The translations under genes and the position numbers were made by a program. This document shows positions 33,346-42,698 of a stretch of 64,000 nucleotides of DNA, piece after piece. How positions within the stretch are numbered: position 1 is the stretch's first letter; each line of letters begins with the position of its first letter. The stretch is from assembly GCA_002747035.1 (NCBI GenBank), contig PDRZ01000016.1:1-64000 (forward strand), in the 5' to 3' direction. Origin of the DNA: Rhodobacterales bacterium (GTDB lineage Bacteria; Pseudomonadota; Alphaproteobacteria; Rhodobacterales; Rhodobacteraceae). The notes beneath the pieces are model-generated. The model was not told the DNA's origin and did not search any database. It was given only the letters and a program-made list of their open reading frames with translations.

Positions 33346-35526
33346 ATGACCAAATCCGATCTTCAGGAACCCGAAATCACCCAAGAGCTGATCGCGGCCC
33401 ACGGGCTCAGCCCCGACGAATATCAACGTATTCTCGAAATCATGGGGCGCGAACCAACGTTTACCGAACTGGGCATTTTCTCGGCGATGTGGAACGAACA
33501 CTGTTCCTATAAATCCTCCAAGAAATGGTTGCGCACCCTGCCCACCGAAGGACCCCAGGTGATCTGTGGCCCCGGTGAAAACGCCGGTGTGGTCGATATC
33601 GGCGATGGTCAGGCCGTAATCTTCAAGATGGAAAGCCACAACCACCCCTCCTATATCGAACCCTATCAGGGGGCGGCGACCGGGGTGGGCGGCATCCTGC
33701 GCGACGTGTTCACCATGGGGGCGCGGCCCATCGCGGCGATGAATTCGCTTTCCTTCGGGGAAACCGATCACCCCAAAACCCGCCAGCTTGTCCATGGTGT
33801 GGTCGAAGGCATCGGCGGCTATGGCAATTGCTTCGGCGTACCCACCGTCGGTGGCGAGGTGCGGTTTGACCCGGCCTATAATGGCAATTGCCTTGTGAAC
33901 GCCTTTGCCGCCGGTCTGGCCGATGCGGACAGGATTTTTTACTCGGCGGCCTCGGGCATTGGTATGCCGGTTGTCTACCTCGGTGCCAAAACCGGGCGCG
34001 ACGGGGTGGGTGGTGCCACCATGGCCTCGGCAGAATTCGATGAAACCATCGAAGAAAAACGCCCCACGGTTCAGGTCGGCGACCCCTTCACCGAAAAACG
34101 CCTGATGGAGGCAACGCTTGAACTGATGCAAACCGGGGCGGTGATCTCGATTCAGGACATGGGCGCGGCGGGCCTCACCTGCTCTGCCGTGGAAATGGGC
34201 GACAAGGGCGGTCTTGGCGTGAAGCTCAACCTCGACGCGGTGCCCCAGCGCGAAGAGAACATGACCGCCTATGAAATGATGCTTTCGGAATCGCAAGAAC
34301 GTATGCTGATGGTCCTGAAGCCCGAACTCGAGGCCGAAGCCCGCGCCGTGTTCGAAAAATGGGACCTTGATTTCGCCATCGTCGGCGAAACCATTGCCGA
34401 AGACCGGTTCCTGATCCTGCATGGCAACGAGGTCAAGGCCGACCTGCCTCTGGCCACCCTGTCAGGCAGCGCGCCGGAATATGACCGCCCCTGGGTCGAA
34501 ACCCCGGCGGCCGAACCGCTTGACTCCGCCAGCGTGCCCGAGATTGACCCAATCGACGCCCTGCGCACACTGATCTCTTCCCCCAACTACGCGGCCAAAC
34601 AATGGGTCTATGAACAATATGACACCATGGTCATGGCCGATACGGTGCGCACCCCGGGCCTCGGGGCCGGTGTCACCCGCGTCCATGGCACCAACAAACT
34701 GCTCGCCTTTACCTCGGATGTGACCCCGCGCTATGTGCGTGCCAACCCGGAAATGGGCGGCAAACAGGCGGTGGCCGAGGCCTATCGCAACCTCACCTCT
34801 GTGGGGTCCGTGCCTCTGGCCAGCACCGACAACCTCAATTTCGGCAATCCCGAAAAACCGGAAATCATGGGGCAGTTCGTCGGCGCGATCAAAGGCATCG
34901 GTGCCGCCGTTGCCGCGCTTGACATGCCCATCGTGTCGGGCAACGTCTCGCTCTATAACGAAACCGACGGCGACCCGATCCTGCCCACCCCCACAATCGC
35001 CGCCGTGGGCCTGATCACCGACCCCGATACGGCAATCATGGACACCGCCCGTGACGGCCATGTGGCGCTGGTGATCGGCGAAACCAACGGCCACCTGGGC
35101 CAATCCGCGCTGTTGGCCGAAGTGTTCAACCGCGCCGAAGGCGACGCCCCGACCGTGGATCTGGAGGCCGAGAAGCGCAATGGTGATTTCATCCGTGCCA
35201 ACCACACATTGATCAAAGCCTGCTCGGACCTTTCCGATGGCGGCCTCGCGCTGGCCGCCTTTGAAATGGCCGAAGCCGCTGGCGTGGGCATCACCCTTGA
35301 TGCGGCCGATACGGCCACCCTGTTTGGCGAAGATCAGGCGCGCTATCTTGTGGCCTGCAACTTCGATCAGGCCGAAGCCCTGATGCTCGCCGCCGGTCAG
35401 GCCGGTGTGACGATCACCAGCGTGGGTCGCTTCACCGGTGATCAGGTGACAATCGGAACCAGCAGCGCCCCGCTGGCTGACCTCGCGGACACGTTCCGCA
35501 GCAGCTTTGAAACCACGGTCGGTTGA
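33346..35526 (+). CDS. purL: Phosphoribosylformylglycinamidine synthase, PurL subunit
   Basis: 726 residues from ATG 33346, after AGGGGAAAG. The longer frame from 32968 would read through the divergent gene and is rejected. It is the small PurL type that works with PurS and PurQ. Visible motifs include [18 protein letters not shown] near 50-67 (active-site His), [20 protein letters not shown] near 95-114 (nucleotide loop), [20 protein letters not shown] near 270, and [18 protein letters not shown] near the C terminus. It catalyses the ATP- and glutamine-dependent fourth step of purine synthesis. bolA and grxD follow on the same strand. Confidence 0.96.
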   Translation: MTKSDLQEPEITQELIAAHGLSPDEYQRILEIMGREPTFTELGIFSAMWNEHCSYKSSKKWLRTLPTEGPQVICGPGENAGVVDIGDGQAVIFKMESHNHPSYIEPYQGAATGVGGILRDVFTMGARPIAAMNSLSFGETDHPKTRQLVHGVVEGIGGYGNCFGVPTVGGEVRFDPAYNGNCLVNAFAAGLADADRIFYSAASGIGMPVVYLGAKTGRDGVGGATMASAEFDETIEEKRPTVQVGDPFTEKRLMEATLELMQTGAVISIQDMGAAGLTCSAVEMGDKGGLGVKLNLDAVPQREENMTAYEMMLSESQERMLMVLKPELEAEARAVFEKWDLDFAIVGETIAEDRFLILHGNEVKADLPLATLSGSAPEYDRPWVETPAAEPLDSASVPEIDPIDALRTLISSPNYAAKQWVYEQYDTMVMADTVRTPGLGAGVTRVHGTNKLLAFTSDVTPRYVRANPEMGGKQAVAEAYRNLTSVGSVPLASTDNLNFGNPEKPEIMGQFVGAIKGIGAAVAALDMPIVSGNVSLYNETDGDPILPTPTIAAVGLITDPDTAIMDTARDGHVALVIGETNGHLGQSALLAEVFNRAEGDAPTVDLEAEKRNGDFIRANHTLIKACSDLSDGGLALAAFEMAEAAGVGITLDAADTATLFGEDQARYLVACNFDQAEALMLAAGQAGVTITSVGRFTGDQVTIGTSSAPLADLADTFRSSFETTVG

Positions 35527-35747
35527 AACCTCTGTCTCTGGTGGGCCCAAACCCCAAACGGACCCAAACGGTGGCGCGCCACGATGCCGCGCCGCCGCCT
35601 TTCATCTGCCCATAATTCATCCCGCCGGACGTGCCCAACGCCTCGACCAGACCGAGTTTCGTTGCCCCATTCCCCACCTGCCGCTTGCACCTCTGCGCGC
35701 CACCCCCTAAATCTTGGGTAAAGCCAACGACAAGCCGGAGACCCTGT

Positions 35748-35984
35748 ATGGCCATCTATGCCGACGAACTCGAAGCGATCATCCGCGACGCCTTCCCCGA
35801 TGCCGAAATCACCGTGGCGGGCGACGATGGTGTACACATGTCCGCTATGGTGATCGACGAAAGCTTTCGTGGTAAAAACCGGGTGCAACAACAACGCATG
35901 GTCTATGCCGCCCTCAAGGGCAAGATGGACGGCCCCAATGGCGACCTCCATGCGCTGGCCCTGACCACCAAGGCCCCCGACTGA
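35748..35984 (+). CDS. bolA: BolA-family protein
   Basis: 78 residues, ATG 35748 with a GGAG eight bases upstream. The BolA fold is evident: LEAIIRDAFPDAEITVAGDD, then MVIDESFRGKNRVQQQRMVY and LKGKMDGP..LHALALTTKAP, with the conserved region around FRGKNRVQQQRMV. The conserved His in LHALAL is present. BolA-type proteins pair with monothiol glutaredoxins to carry iron-sulfur clusters, and grxD follows 30 bases downstream. Confidence 0.92.
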   Translation: MAIYADELEAIIRDAFPDAEITVAGDDGVHMSAMVIDESFRGKNRVQQQRMVYAALKGKMDGPNGDLHALALTTKAPD

Positions 35985-36014
35985 ACTCTCCCTCGAACAG
36001 GACATCAAAGAACA

Positions 36015-36377
36015 ATGACCGACGCAAAAACCGCAATCGACGAAACCGTCAAATCCAATGACGTGGTGCTGTTCATGAAAGGCACCAAATCCATGCCCCA
36101 ATGTGGCTTCTCCTCCCGCGTGGCCGGAGTGCTGAACTACATGGGCATCGACTATGCCGACGTGAATGTGCTGGCTGACGAAGGCATCCGCCAGGGCATC
36201 AAGGACTATTCCGACTGGCCCACGATCCCCCAGCTTTATGTGAAGGGCGAATTCGTCGGGGGCTGTGACATCGTCACCGAAATGACCCTGTCGGGCGAAC
36301 TGGACACGCTTCTGACCGACAATGGCGTGACCTTCGACAAAGACGCCGCCGACAAGATTCGCGAAGCAAATGCGTGA
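36015..36377 (+). CDS. grxD: Monothiol glutaredoxin Grx4 type
   Basis: 120 residues. The active-site CGFS motif is in [16 protein letters not shown] near residues 30-45, with the glutathione-binding [20 protein letters not shown] near 74-93. This type holds a [2Fe-2S] cluster between two glutaredoxins, or between one and a BolA protein. The neighbouring bolA therefore fits a cluster-delivery pair. It ends 31 bases before a small membrane-protein gene. Confidence 0.95.
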   Translation: MTDAKTAIDETVKSNDVVLFMKGTKSMPQCGFSSRVAGVLNYMGIDYADVNVLADEGIRQGIKDYSDWPTIPQLYVKGEFVGGCDIVTEMTLSGELDTLLTDNGVTFDKDAADKIREANA

Positions 36378-36408
36378 TTGCCGGGTCTGACGTCGAGGTC
36401 CGGTCCCG

Positions 36409-36600
36409 ATGAACCCGCTGCATTTCCTGCGTATGGCCCGATGGGCGCGCCATCCCCCGTCCGCCTGGCGGGTCAGACTGGTGCTTGGGGTGGTGGCGGT
36501 CTGCCTGCTGCTCGTCGCCATCGAACGCTTTGTCGGCGTGCCGGACTGGCTCACCCTTGATCCCGGACTTGACCACGGGCGTACACGCCTGCTGAAATGA
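36409..36600 (+). CDS. Small inner-membrane protein
   Basis: 63 residues: an amphipathic, basic N terminus (MNPLHFLRMARWARHPPSAW), one membrane helix (VRLVLGVVAVCLLLVAIERF, 22-41) and a short tail DWLTLDPGLDHGRTRLLK. Small proteins of this form occur next to grxD in related bacteria. Function unknown. An intrinsic terminator follows at once. Confidence 0.65.
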   Translation: MNPLHFLRMARWARHPPSAWRVRLVLGVVAVCLLLVAIERFVGVPDWLTLDPGLDHGRTRLLK

Positions 36601-36601
36601 C

Positions 36602-36637
36602 AAAAAGGCCCGTCCGGCATCCCCGGCGGGCCTTTTT
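36602..36637. terminator. Intrinsic terminator, likely bidirectional
   Basis: Five A, stem GGCCCG (36607-36612) pairing with CGGGCC (36627-36632), then five T. It can end both the grxD-side transcript and the acuI transcript from the other strand. A perfect 17-bp tandem duplication (36638-36654 and 36655-36671) lies between it and the acuI stop. Confidence 0.8.
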
Positions 36638-36674
36638 GCATCTTTAGTCCCGGCGCATCTTTAGTCCCGGCACA

Positions 36675-37670
36675 TCAGGCGTTCACATCCACCACGACAC
36701 GGCCCTTGACCTGCCCTTTCAGAATATCGCGCCCCAGCGCCGGCAAATCGCTCAGACCCGCCGGGGTGATCATCGCCTCCAACTTGTCCATGGGCAGATC
36801 CCGCGCAATACGCGCCCAGGCGCGCTGACGGTTTTCAAAAGGCTGCATCACGCTGTCGATTCCCAACAGGTTGACACCGCGCAGGATGAACGGCGTGATC
36901 AATGCCCCCTCGATCGCCGCGCCCCCGGCAAGGCCAATCGCCGCAACCGAACTGCCATATTCCATCTGTTTCAAAACACGGCCCAACATGGCACCTGCCA
37001 CGGCATCAACACAGCCAGACCACATCTCCCCTTCCAACGGCTTGCGCGTGACCTCGGTCAACTCCTCACGCGCCACGATCCGGGTCGCGCCAAGTTCACG
37101 CAGATACCCCTCCTGTTCCGCGCGCCCCGTCACCGCCGCCACGTCGAACCCAAGCCCGGCCAGAATGGCAACGGCAACCGACCCGACACCGCCTGCCGCC
37201 CCGGTGACCAGCACCGGACGCCCGCCCGGCACCATCCCATGATCCTCCAGAGCCATCACCGCCAGCATCGCCGTCAACCCGGCGGTGCCCACGGCCATGG
37301 CCGCGCGCGTGTCCAACCCTTCGGGCAATGGGACAAGCATATCGGCCTTCACCCGCGCCTTCTGGGCATAGCCGCCCCACCGGTTTTCACCCACGCGCCA
37401 GCCGGTCAGAACCACCTTGTCACCGGGCCTGTAACGATCATCCCCCGACTCTTCGACCACACCGGAAAAATCAATCCCGGGAACATGGGGATAGCTCCGC
37501 ACCAACCCGCCGCCCGGGCCGAGACACAAACCATCCTTGTAATTCACCGTCGAGTATTCAACGGCCACGGTCACATCTCCTTCGGGCAGATCGTCGATCC
37601 CGACCTGTTTTACCCTGGCCGAGGTTTTGCCGCTCTCGTCATCCTTGTCCACAACCAATGCGTTAAACAT
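36675..37670 (-). CDS. acuI: Acrylyl-CoA reductase AcuI (MDR family)
   Basis: 331 residues of the medium-chain dehydrogenase/reductase superfamily without structural zinc cysteines. It shows NYKDGLCLGPGGGLVRSYP, HVPGIDFSGVVEES, the cofactor-binding VTGAAGGVGSVAVAILAGLG near 155-174, and NRQRAWARIARDLP. The form matches AcuI/YhdH, the NADPH-dependent reductase that turns acrylyl-CoA into propionyl-CoA. It stands 90 bases downstream of dmdA on the same strand, as often seen in Roseobacters, and detoxifies acrylate arising from DMSP. Confidence 0.9.
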   Translation of the reverse strand: MFNALVVDKDDESGKTSARVKQVGIDDLPEGDVTVAVEYSTVNYKDGLCLGPGGGLVRSYPHVPGIDFSGVVEESGDDRYRPGDKVVLTGWRVGENRWGGYAQKARVKADMLVPLPEGLDTRAAMAVGTAGLTAMLAVMALEDHGMVPGGRPVLVTGAAGGVGSVAVAILAGLGFDVAAVTGRAEQEGYLRELGATRIVAREELTEVTRKPLEGEMWSGCVDAVAGAMLGRVLKQMEYGSSVAAIGLAGGAAIEGALITPFILRGVNLLGIDSVMQPFENRQRAWARIARDLPMDKLEAMITPAGLSDLPALGRDILKGQVKGRVVVDVNA

Positions 37671-37760
37671 CCTGTATCCTTTTCAATGCGGGGCACAGCG
37701 CCCCTGCTGTCCTCTTTGATAAAACACGTTTGGGGTCCGGGACAGCGCCCTGGCGTTCCC

Positions 37761-38867
37761 TCAGGTCCAGAACGTATCCCGCACCGTAACCGCGCGCACC
37801 TCTCCCTGAGGCAGCACAACATCCAACCCGGTGCCATCGTCCCAATGGGTCATCCGCACCATGCCAATGGCCACATTGGTTTCAAAATCCGGCGACCAGG
37901 CGGCGCTGCTTACCGTTCCCACCTGTTTGCCCCCGGCTATCAAGGGCCAAAGCCGATCACAACCCGGCACCTTGTCCCCCTGAATATCAATCGCCCGGAT
38001 CTGCTGCACCGGCCCTTCTTTGGCCACGCGCAACAGGGCATCGCGCCCCACGCATCCAATCGCGGTCCGGGTGTTGCAGAACCGTCCCAGCCCGCATTCA
38101 TGGGGGGTATTGTCATCGGTCATGTCATTGCCATAGGACAACAACCCGCCCTCGACCCTCTCGATCCCGTTGGGACAGCCCGCATGAACATCCATGCCCT
38201 GCCCCGCCTCCATCAATGCGTTCCACAGCGGCATTCCGATATCGCCGCCCTCAACATAAATCTCGAACCCGCCCTGCCTGGAATAGCCAGAGCGCGCAAT
38301 CACCATCCTGCGCCCCTGGAATGCGAACTCGCCAAAGCGGAAAAACCGGATGTCGCGGATCGCGTCGCCGAACACCGCCGCCATCAGGTCATCCGATTTC
38401 GGCCCCTGCACCGCCAACGGGCTGACATCCGGCTCATCCACCAGAACGTCCAATCGACAGCCATAGGCGATCCCCTTGACCCACAACAGCAAATCACTGT
38501 CTGCAATGGAAATCCACCACCGGTCCCCGGCCAGCTTGATGGCCACGGGGTCGTTCAACATGCCCCCGGTTTCGTCCACGACAGGCACATAGAAACACTG
38601 CCCCGGCTGCATCGCGTGCAAATCGCGCGGGGTCAGCATCTGCATCAACCGCCCCGCATCTGGCCCACGCAGCTCCACCTGACGTTCACAGGACACGTCC
38701 CAAACCTGCACCGCGTCTTTCAGGTGGCGATAATCCTCTTCGACACTGCGAAACACCGTGGGCAACAGCATCCGGTTGTAAACGGTATAGGCTTTGACAC
38801 CGGCGGCCTCGACCCCGTCAGAAAAAGGTGTGCGCCGCAATCGGCGGGTGGCTGAGATCAGAGCCAC
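37761..38867 (-). CDS. dmdA: Dimethylsulfoniopropionate demethylase DmdA
   Basis: 368 residues, a glycine-cleavage T-like tetrahydrofolate enzyme. The start MALISATRRLRRTPFSDGVE, and YTVYNRMLLPTVFRSVEEDY, VWDVSCERQVELRGP, TPRDLHAMQPGQC and CPNGIERVEGGLLSYGNDMT, are highly characteristic of Roseobacter DmdA. The GLGRFCNT segment and the C-terminal TSAAW-like (SSAAWSPDFETNVAIGMVR) region complete it. It demethylates DMSP to methylmercaptopropionate, passing the methyl group to tetrahydrofolate. It overlaps the DinB gene by ten bases, and acuI is downstream. Confidence 0.95.
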   Translation of the reverse strand: MALISATRRLRRTPFSDGVEAAGVKAYTVYNRMLLPTVFRSVEEDYRHLKDAVQVWDVSCERQVELRGPDAGRLMQMLTPRDLHAMQPGQCFYVPVVDETGGMLNDPVAIKLAGDRWWISIADSDLLLWVKGIAYGCRLDVLVDEPDVSPLAVQGPKSDDLMAAVFGDAIRDIRFFRFGEFAFQGRRMVIARSGYSRQGGFEIYVEGGDIGMPLWNALMEAGQGMDVHAGCPNGIERVEGGLLSYGNDMTDDNTPHECGLGRFCNTRTAIGCVGRDALLRVAKEGPVQQIRAIDIQGDKVPGCDRLWPLIAGGKQVGTVSSAAWSPDFETNVAIGMVRMTHWDDGTGLDVVLPQGEVRAVTVRDTFWT

Positions 38868-39373
38868 GGTTCCTCCTGCGGCATAAAGGGCAAATCCGTG
38901 ACAGGGGCGCTGACCCCCGCCGCCGTCAGCATCGCGTGAACCTGCCCGCGGTGATGGGTCTGATGATTGAACATATGCACGACACAGGTGACCAACGGAC
39001 GGGTCACATCCTGCTCAATCGCTCCCGAATACCAGGTCAAATTGCCCGACAAAGCGACAGAGGTCAGTTGCTCAGCCCACAGAATAATGCGGCTGTCCAA
39101 CCGGAACCGCTCCACAGCCCAATCATGCGCGGTCTGTGTCAGCTCTGTGGAATGAGGAATCCCACCGCCAAAGGCCTCCCCCCCATCAAAGCGGCTCATC
39201 CAAAGGGCATCGCCCCAAAGCAAGTGGTTCAACGTGCCAAGGATCGACCCGAAAAACGCACCGCGATCTTCGGTCAAGGCCGCACTCTCCATACCGCGCA
39301 GACTTTTCTGTACCTGTTTATTCTGCCAGGCATTGTAACGTGCCATGGTTAAACAGTATTCTGGTCCGATCAT
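38858..39373 (-). CDS. DinB-family putative metal-binding protein
   Basis: 171 residues from ATG 39373 (MIGPEYCLTMARYNAWQNKQ). It has the four-helix DinB/YfiT fold: the metal His sites are NHLLWGDALWMSRF near residue 49 and MFNHQTHHRGQVHAML near 134-149. DinB-like proteins include thiol transferases that use mycothiol or bacillithiol and several of unknown role. The frame to 39472 adds an unlikely arginine-rich leader. It sits upstream of and overlaps dmdA, so it may be co-transcribed with it. Confidence 0.85.
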   Translation of the reverse strand: MIGPEYCLTMARYNAWQNKQVQKSLRGMESAALTEDRGAFFGSILGTLNHLLWGDALWMSRFDGGEAFGGGIPHSTELTQTAHDWAVERFRLDSRIILWAEQLTSVALSGNLTWYSGAIEQDVTRPLVTCVVHMFNHQTHHRGQVHAMLTAAGVSAPVTDLPFMPQEEPWL

Positions 39374-39650
39374 CAAAGCCCCCTGTCTTGGCCCGTCTTG
39401 TGGCCTGTCTCGCTCTGTTCTGGCGGCTTGGGCGGTTTGGGCACCATCTGCCCCCGACGCCCGGTCGCGCAACGCTCTGCATCGCGTCTGTTGCCTTTGA
39501 GCCTGTCATAACTCTAAATGTCTGACAAATGAAAATCGACCCGACCTCCTCTGCCGACCTCCCGACCCAGATCGCCAGGGCGATCCGCAACGCCCCCGCC
39601 CGCCGCAGGCGGTTTCGCCCGAAGGGGGGAACGCAGAAACCTGCAAGCTC
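39374..39650. other. Intergenic region, no feature recognised
   Basis: The stretch between the DinB start and the Nudix stop has no convincing frame on either strand and no clear terminator. A promoter for the DinB-dmdA-acuI unit is expected in its left part. Confidence 0.35.
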
Positions 39651-40781
39651 TCAAATCCCGGCGCGCAACCTTGGGCGATTCCGCGCCAGCCACAGCAGAG
39701 ACAGGATCAGCGGACCATTATTGGCCTCTCCGCTTTCAACAAGCTCCATGGCCGCCTCGAAAGGGATGACATGGGTTCGGATATCCTCGTGCTCATCGGC
39801 CACACCGCCAATGCCGGCCACGCTATCGGGCAGGTCGGCAATCCCCAGGTAGGTATAGAAATACTCGGTCGAATATCCCGGACTTGGATAGTAATTCGCA
39901 ATGGGTTCTATAGCCTTCAGCGTCACTCCGGCCTCTTCTTCCGCCTCGCGTTCGGCCGCCATATGCGGGGTTTCCCCGCCATCGATACGCCCCGCCACAG
40001 GTTCCAGAACCCAGGGGTGCTGATCACCCCGCGCAAAAGGCCCCATACGGAACTGTTCCGTCAACAACACCACGTCGCGCACCGGATCATAGGGCAGCAG
40101 AATCGCGGCATCCCCGGCCACAAAGACTTCGCGAAACATCTTTTCGCTCATTTCCCCGTCAAACCGGGGATGGCGCAGCTCCAGAACATTGAGCAGGAAA
40201 AACCCCGCATGAGAGCGGTTCGTATCAATCAGATCGACCTGTTCCGCCGTCAGCCCGCCACGAAGCCCAACCGGCGTGTCGTCCGTTTCCGCCGCCCGCT
40301 TCGCGGTGGCCCGCGTAAGTATCATTCCGACCCTCCGGGCCACCTCCTCCCCGCTCAGCCGACCAAAATAGCTCATGACTTCCGCTGCGGAATGGCGGGT
40401 GATCGGCCACCACTCGCGCAGCCAGTCCTCCAGCGACCACGCCGCGCCCCCCTGCCACACCCCGGCAGGCGGGACATAAACCCTGGCCCCGATCTCCTGA
40501 GCCCCCACCCGCACCACAAGGTCAATCAGGTCATAGCCGAACCCGAGTTCGTAAAAATCCAACCGCGCCAGATCCGCCTCTGACAGGTCACGCAGCAGCA
40601 CACCTTGTGCCTCGCTTCCCGTCGCCGCCTCAATCAACGGAAACTCCCGCCCCTCGGCCCGGACCACCCGGTGGCCCGGGGCCACAGCCGGTTGGACGTC
40701 ATCCGACCGCACATCGCGCCCCAGCACGAGTTCCAACAGAGGCACATGGCACAAGGTGCCGTAAAGAAAGACATTTGTCAT
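39651..40781 (-). CDS. Fusion of a gamma-glutamylcyclotransferase-like domain and a Nudix hydrolase
   Basis: 376 residues. Residues 1-110 form an AIG2/GGCT-like domain: VFLYGTLCHVPLLELVLGRD at the start and acidic residues around FYELGFGYDLIDL. Residues about 180-376 form an ADP-ribose-pyrophosphatase-like Nudix domain with WVLEPVAGRID and Nudix box GGETPHMAAEREAEEEAGV. The Nudix box keeps the REaEEEaG catalytic core. It probably hydrolyses ADP-ribose or a similar nucleoside diphosphate; the GGCT part may be catalytic or only structural. A GGCT-Nudix fusion recurs in this bacterial family as far as I know. Confidence 0.88.
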   Translation of the reverse strand: MTNVFLYGTLCHVPLLELVLGRDVRSDDVQPAVAPGHRVVRAEGREFPLIEAATGSEAQGVLLRDLSEADLARLDFYELGFGYDLIDLVVRVGAQEIGARVYVPPAGVWQGGAAWSLEDWLREWWPITRHSAAEVMSYFGRLSGEEVARRVGMILTRATAKRAAETDDTPVGLRGGLTAEQVDLIDTNRSHAGFFLLNVLELRHPRFDGEMSEKMFREVFVAGDAAILLPYDPVRDVVLLTEQFRMGPFARGDQHPWVLEPVAGRIDGGETPHMAAEREAEEEAGVTLKAIEPIANYYPSPGYSTEYFYTYLGIADLPDSVAGIGGVADEHEDIRTHVIPFEAAMELVESGEANNGPLILSLLWLARNRPRLRAGI

Positions 40782-40820
40782 GAAACGATCCTATGAACAA
40801 ATGGCACGTCGCAAAACGGA

Positions 40821-41282
40821 TCAGGACCAGCGACGTCCCACGAACTCGGCAACCCCGCCGATCACGACCCCGCCCCCAACCAACGCCACGACAATCGGCA
40901 TGTGCCACAGGTACAGGGCAAACTCCACGCCAATCTCGAACACCGCCATCACCGCCTCCAACGGCCCGCCATACCGGTTGTCCATGGCCAGCCGCACCAT
41001 TTCATTGGCCCCCTGGGTGAACAAGCCCCAGAACACAAGCGCCGCAACCCCGGTCAGCCCCGCGCTGATCCCGTCAGTATAGGAATGCCCCACCCGGCTT
41101 CCGATCACCATCCAGCCGACCAGAAGACCAAGCCCAAGGTTCACAAAATTGAATTTACCAAACTGCGTATCCGGCGGAGCCACCGCGCGGATCATGTCGC
41201 TGACCACCCAGGCCAGCGCGGCAAGAAGAACAGCCGAAACCAGACGGGCGGCGGTGGGCATGACAAGAGCTTTTGCGGACAT
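40821..41282 (-). CDS. trgA: TrgA family membrane protein
   Basis: 153 residues with four hydrophobic segments: RLVSAVLLAALAWVVSDMIR near 13-32, NLGLGLLVGWMVIG near 48-61, SAGLTGVAALVFWGLF near 73-88, and LWHMPIVVALVGGGVVIGG near 124-142. The pattern SRVGHSYTDGISAGLTG is typical of TrgA, named in Rhodobacter sphaeroides for tellurite resistance. The mechanism is unknown. It starts only three bases after the stop of the methyltransferase gene upstream; an ATG seven codons later is an alternative start. Confidence 0.85.
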   Translation of the reverse strand: MSAKALVMPTAARLVSAVLLAALAWVVSDMIRAVAPPDTQFGKFNFVNLGLGLLVGWMVIGSRVGHSYTDGISAGLTGVAALVFWGLFTQGANEMVRLAMDNRYGGPLEAVMAVFEIGVEFALYLWHMPIVVALVGGGVVIGGVAEFVGRRWS

Positions 41283-41285
41283 GGA

Positions 41286-42491
41286 TCAGGGCTTTGCGAT
41301 TGTAATCTGAACTACATCGCAGTTACCGCCATGAAAGGCCGCCGCGCAAGAGGTCAGGTAAAAATTCCACATCCGGCGGAACCTGTCGTCAAACCCCTGC
41401 GCCGCGATTTCGTCCCAGCGCGCGTTGAACCGCTCGTGCCACCGGCGCAACGTCTGGGAATAGCTTTCACCGAAATCGAACATCCGCCGGGTCTCCAACC
41501 CGGCCCGCGCCACCTGTCTCTGTAACATCGTGCGCGAGGGCAGCATACCACCGGGGAAGATGTATTTCTGAATGAAATCCACGCCCTTGCGATAGGTGTC
41601 AAACCGGGCTTCGCTGATCGTGATGATCTGCAAGGTCGCGCGCCCGTCATCCTTCAGACATTTGCGCAGCGTGTCGAAATAGACGGGCCAGTATTTTTCG
41701 CCGACCGCCTCAAACATCTCGATACTGGCAATGCCGTCATAAACGCCCGCTTCGTCGCGATAGTCCTGCATCTTGAACTCCACCATGTGGGAAAGACCTG
41801 CCTTTTCAATGCGTTCCCGCGCATAGTTCAACTGCTCTTCGCTGATGGTCAGCCCGGTCACCTTCACCCCACGCTCCCGCGCAGCATATTCGGCGAACCC
41901 ACCCCAGCCACAGCCGATTTCAAGCACATGATCCCCGGGGCCAACCCCCATCTGATCCACCATCGAGGCGTATTTCGCCACCTGCGCCGCCTCAAGGCTC
42001 TCTTGCCCGCTTTCAAACAGCGCGCTGGAATAGGTCATGGTGTCATCCAGCCATAGCGCATAGAACTCATTGCCCAAATCATAGTGGTACGAGATGTTCT
42101 TCTTCGCCTGATCCCTGGTATTGTCATTCATCCAATGGCGCATACGCTCGTAAACCCTGACGAAGGCCTGCCCCGGGAACCCGCGGTAAAGCTCTTCGTT
42201 GCCCGCATTCAACAGGTCAAGAAACGCCTGCAGGTCCGGCGAGGACCATTGCCCTTCGATATAGGCATCGCAAAACCCCAACTCGCCTTCGCGGATAAGG
42301 CGGCTGAACACATCCATGTGATGCACACACAATTCGGCCACTGGCCCCCTGCGCGCCCCTTCGGCCCGGAACACCCGGCCATCGGGCATGACAAAATCCA
42401 ATCGCCCCACCGGCATCCGCGATGCGATGTCAAAAACACTGGTGAAATAACGCGGCAGACCCTCCTGCCCTTCGGTCGTCGTTAAAACCAT
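41286..42491 (-). CDS. Cyclopropane-fatty-acyl-phospholipid synthase-like methyltransferase
   Basis: 401 residues from ATG 42491, with GGGAGGG ten bases upstream. A DUF1365-unrelated N-terminal domain (residues 1-120) is followed by the SAM-binding methyltransferase: ISYHYDLGNEFYALWLDDTM near 130-149, then VLEIGCGWGGFAEYAARERG near 190-209 and ASIEMFEAVGEKYWPVYF near 258. The end carries RRWHERFNARWDE. It resembles Cfa and mycolic-acid-type enzymes that methylate double bonds in membrane phospholipids. Gene context (trgA) does not help fix the substrate. Confidence 0.9.
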   Translation of the reverse strand: MVLTTTEGQEGLPRYFTSVFDIASRMPVGRLDFVMPDGRVFRAEGARRGPVAELCVHHMDVFSRLIREGELGFCDAYIEGQWSSPDLQAFLDLLNAGNEELYRGFPGQAFVRVYERMRHWMNDNTRDQAKKNISYHYDLGNEFYALWLDDTMTYSSALFESGQESLEAAQVAKYASMVDQMGVGPGDHVLEIGCGWGGFAEYAARERGVKVTGLTISEEQLNYARERIEKAGLSHMVEFKMQDYRDEAGVYDGIASIEMFEAVGEKYWPVYFDTLRKCLKDDGRATLQIITISEARFDTYRKGVDFIQKYIFPGGMLPSRTMLQRQVARAGLETRRMFDFGESYSQTLRRWHERFNARWDEIAAQGFDDRFRRMWNFYLTSCAAAFHGGNCDVVQITIAKP

Positions 42492-42698
42492 GTGCACCCT
42501 CCCATGCGCAGCATGGCAAAAGGCTAGGCGCAAAACGACCCTTTGGGCAAGGATTTCGTTGTCTCACACCTGACAGAGGGCATGCCGCGCCACCGCACCG
42601 GCGCAAACAGAGACGCGCACCGACCGGGTTTCACCCCCACCCGGCCCCCGTTCAACGCCCTTTTCAACACCCGCGGCCAACGCCCCTGAACAGCGCGC

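Noticed and set aside
33019-34422. Minus-strand frame of 467 residues
   Set aside because: It is antisense to purL, with a histidine/glycine-rich shadow composition.
36638-36671. Perfect 17-bp tandem duplication after the terminator
   Set aside because: It is a real duplication but sits between a terminator and a stop codon and shows no sign of function.
37239-38855. Plus-strand frame of 538 residues
   Set aside because: It is antisense to acuI and dmdA, both firmly identified.
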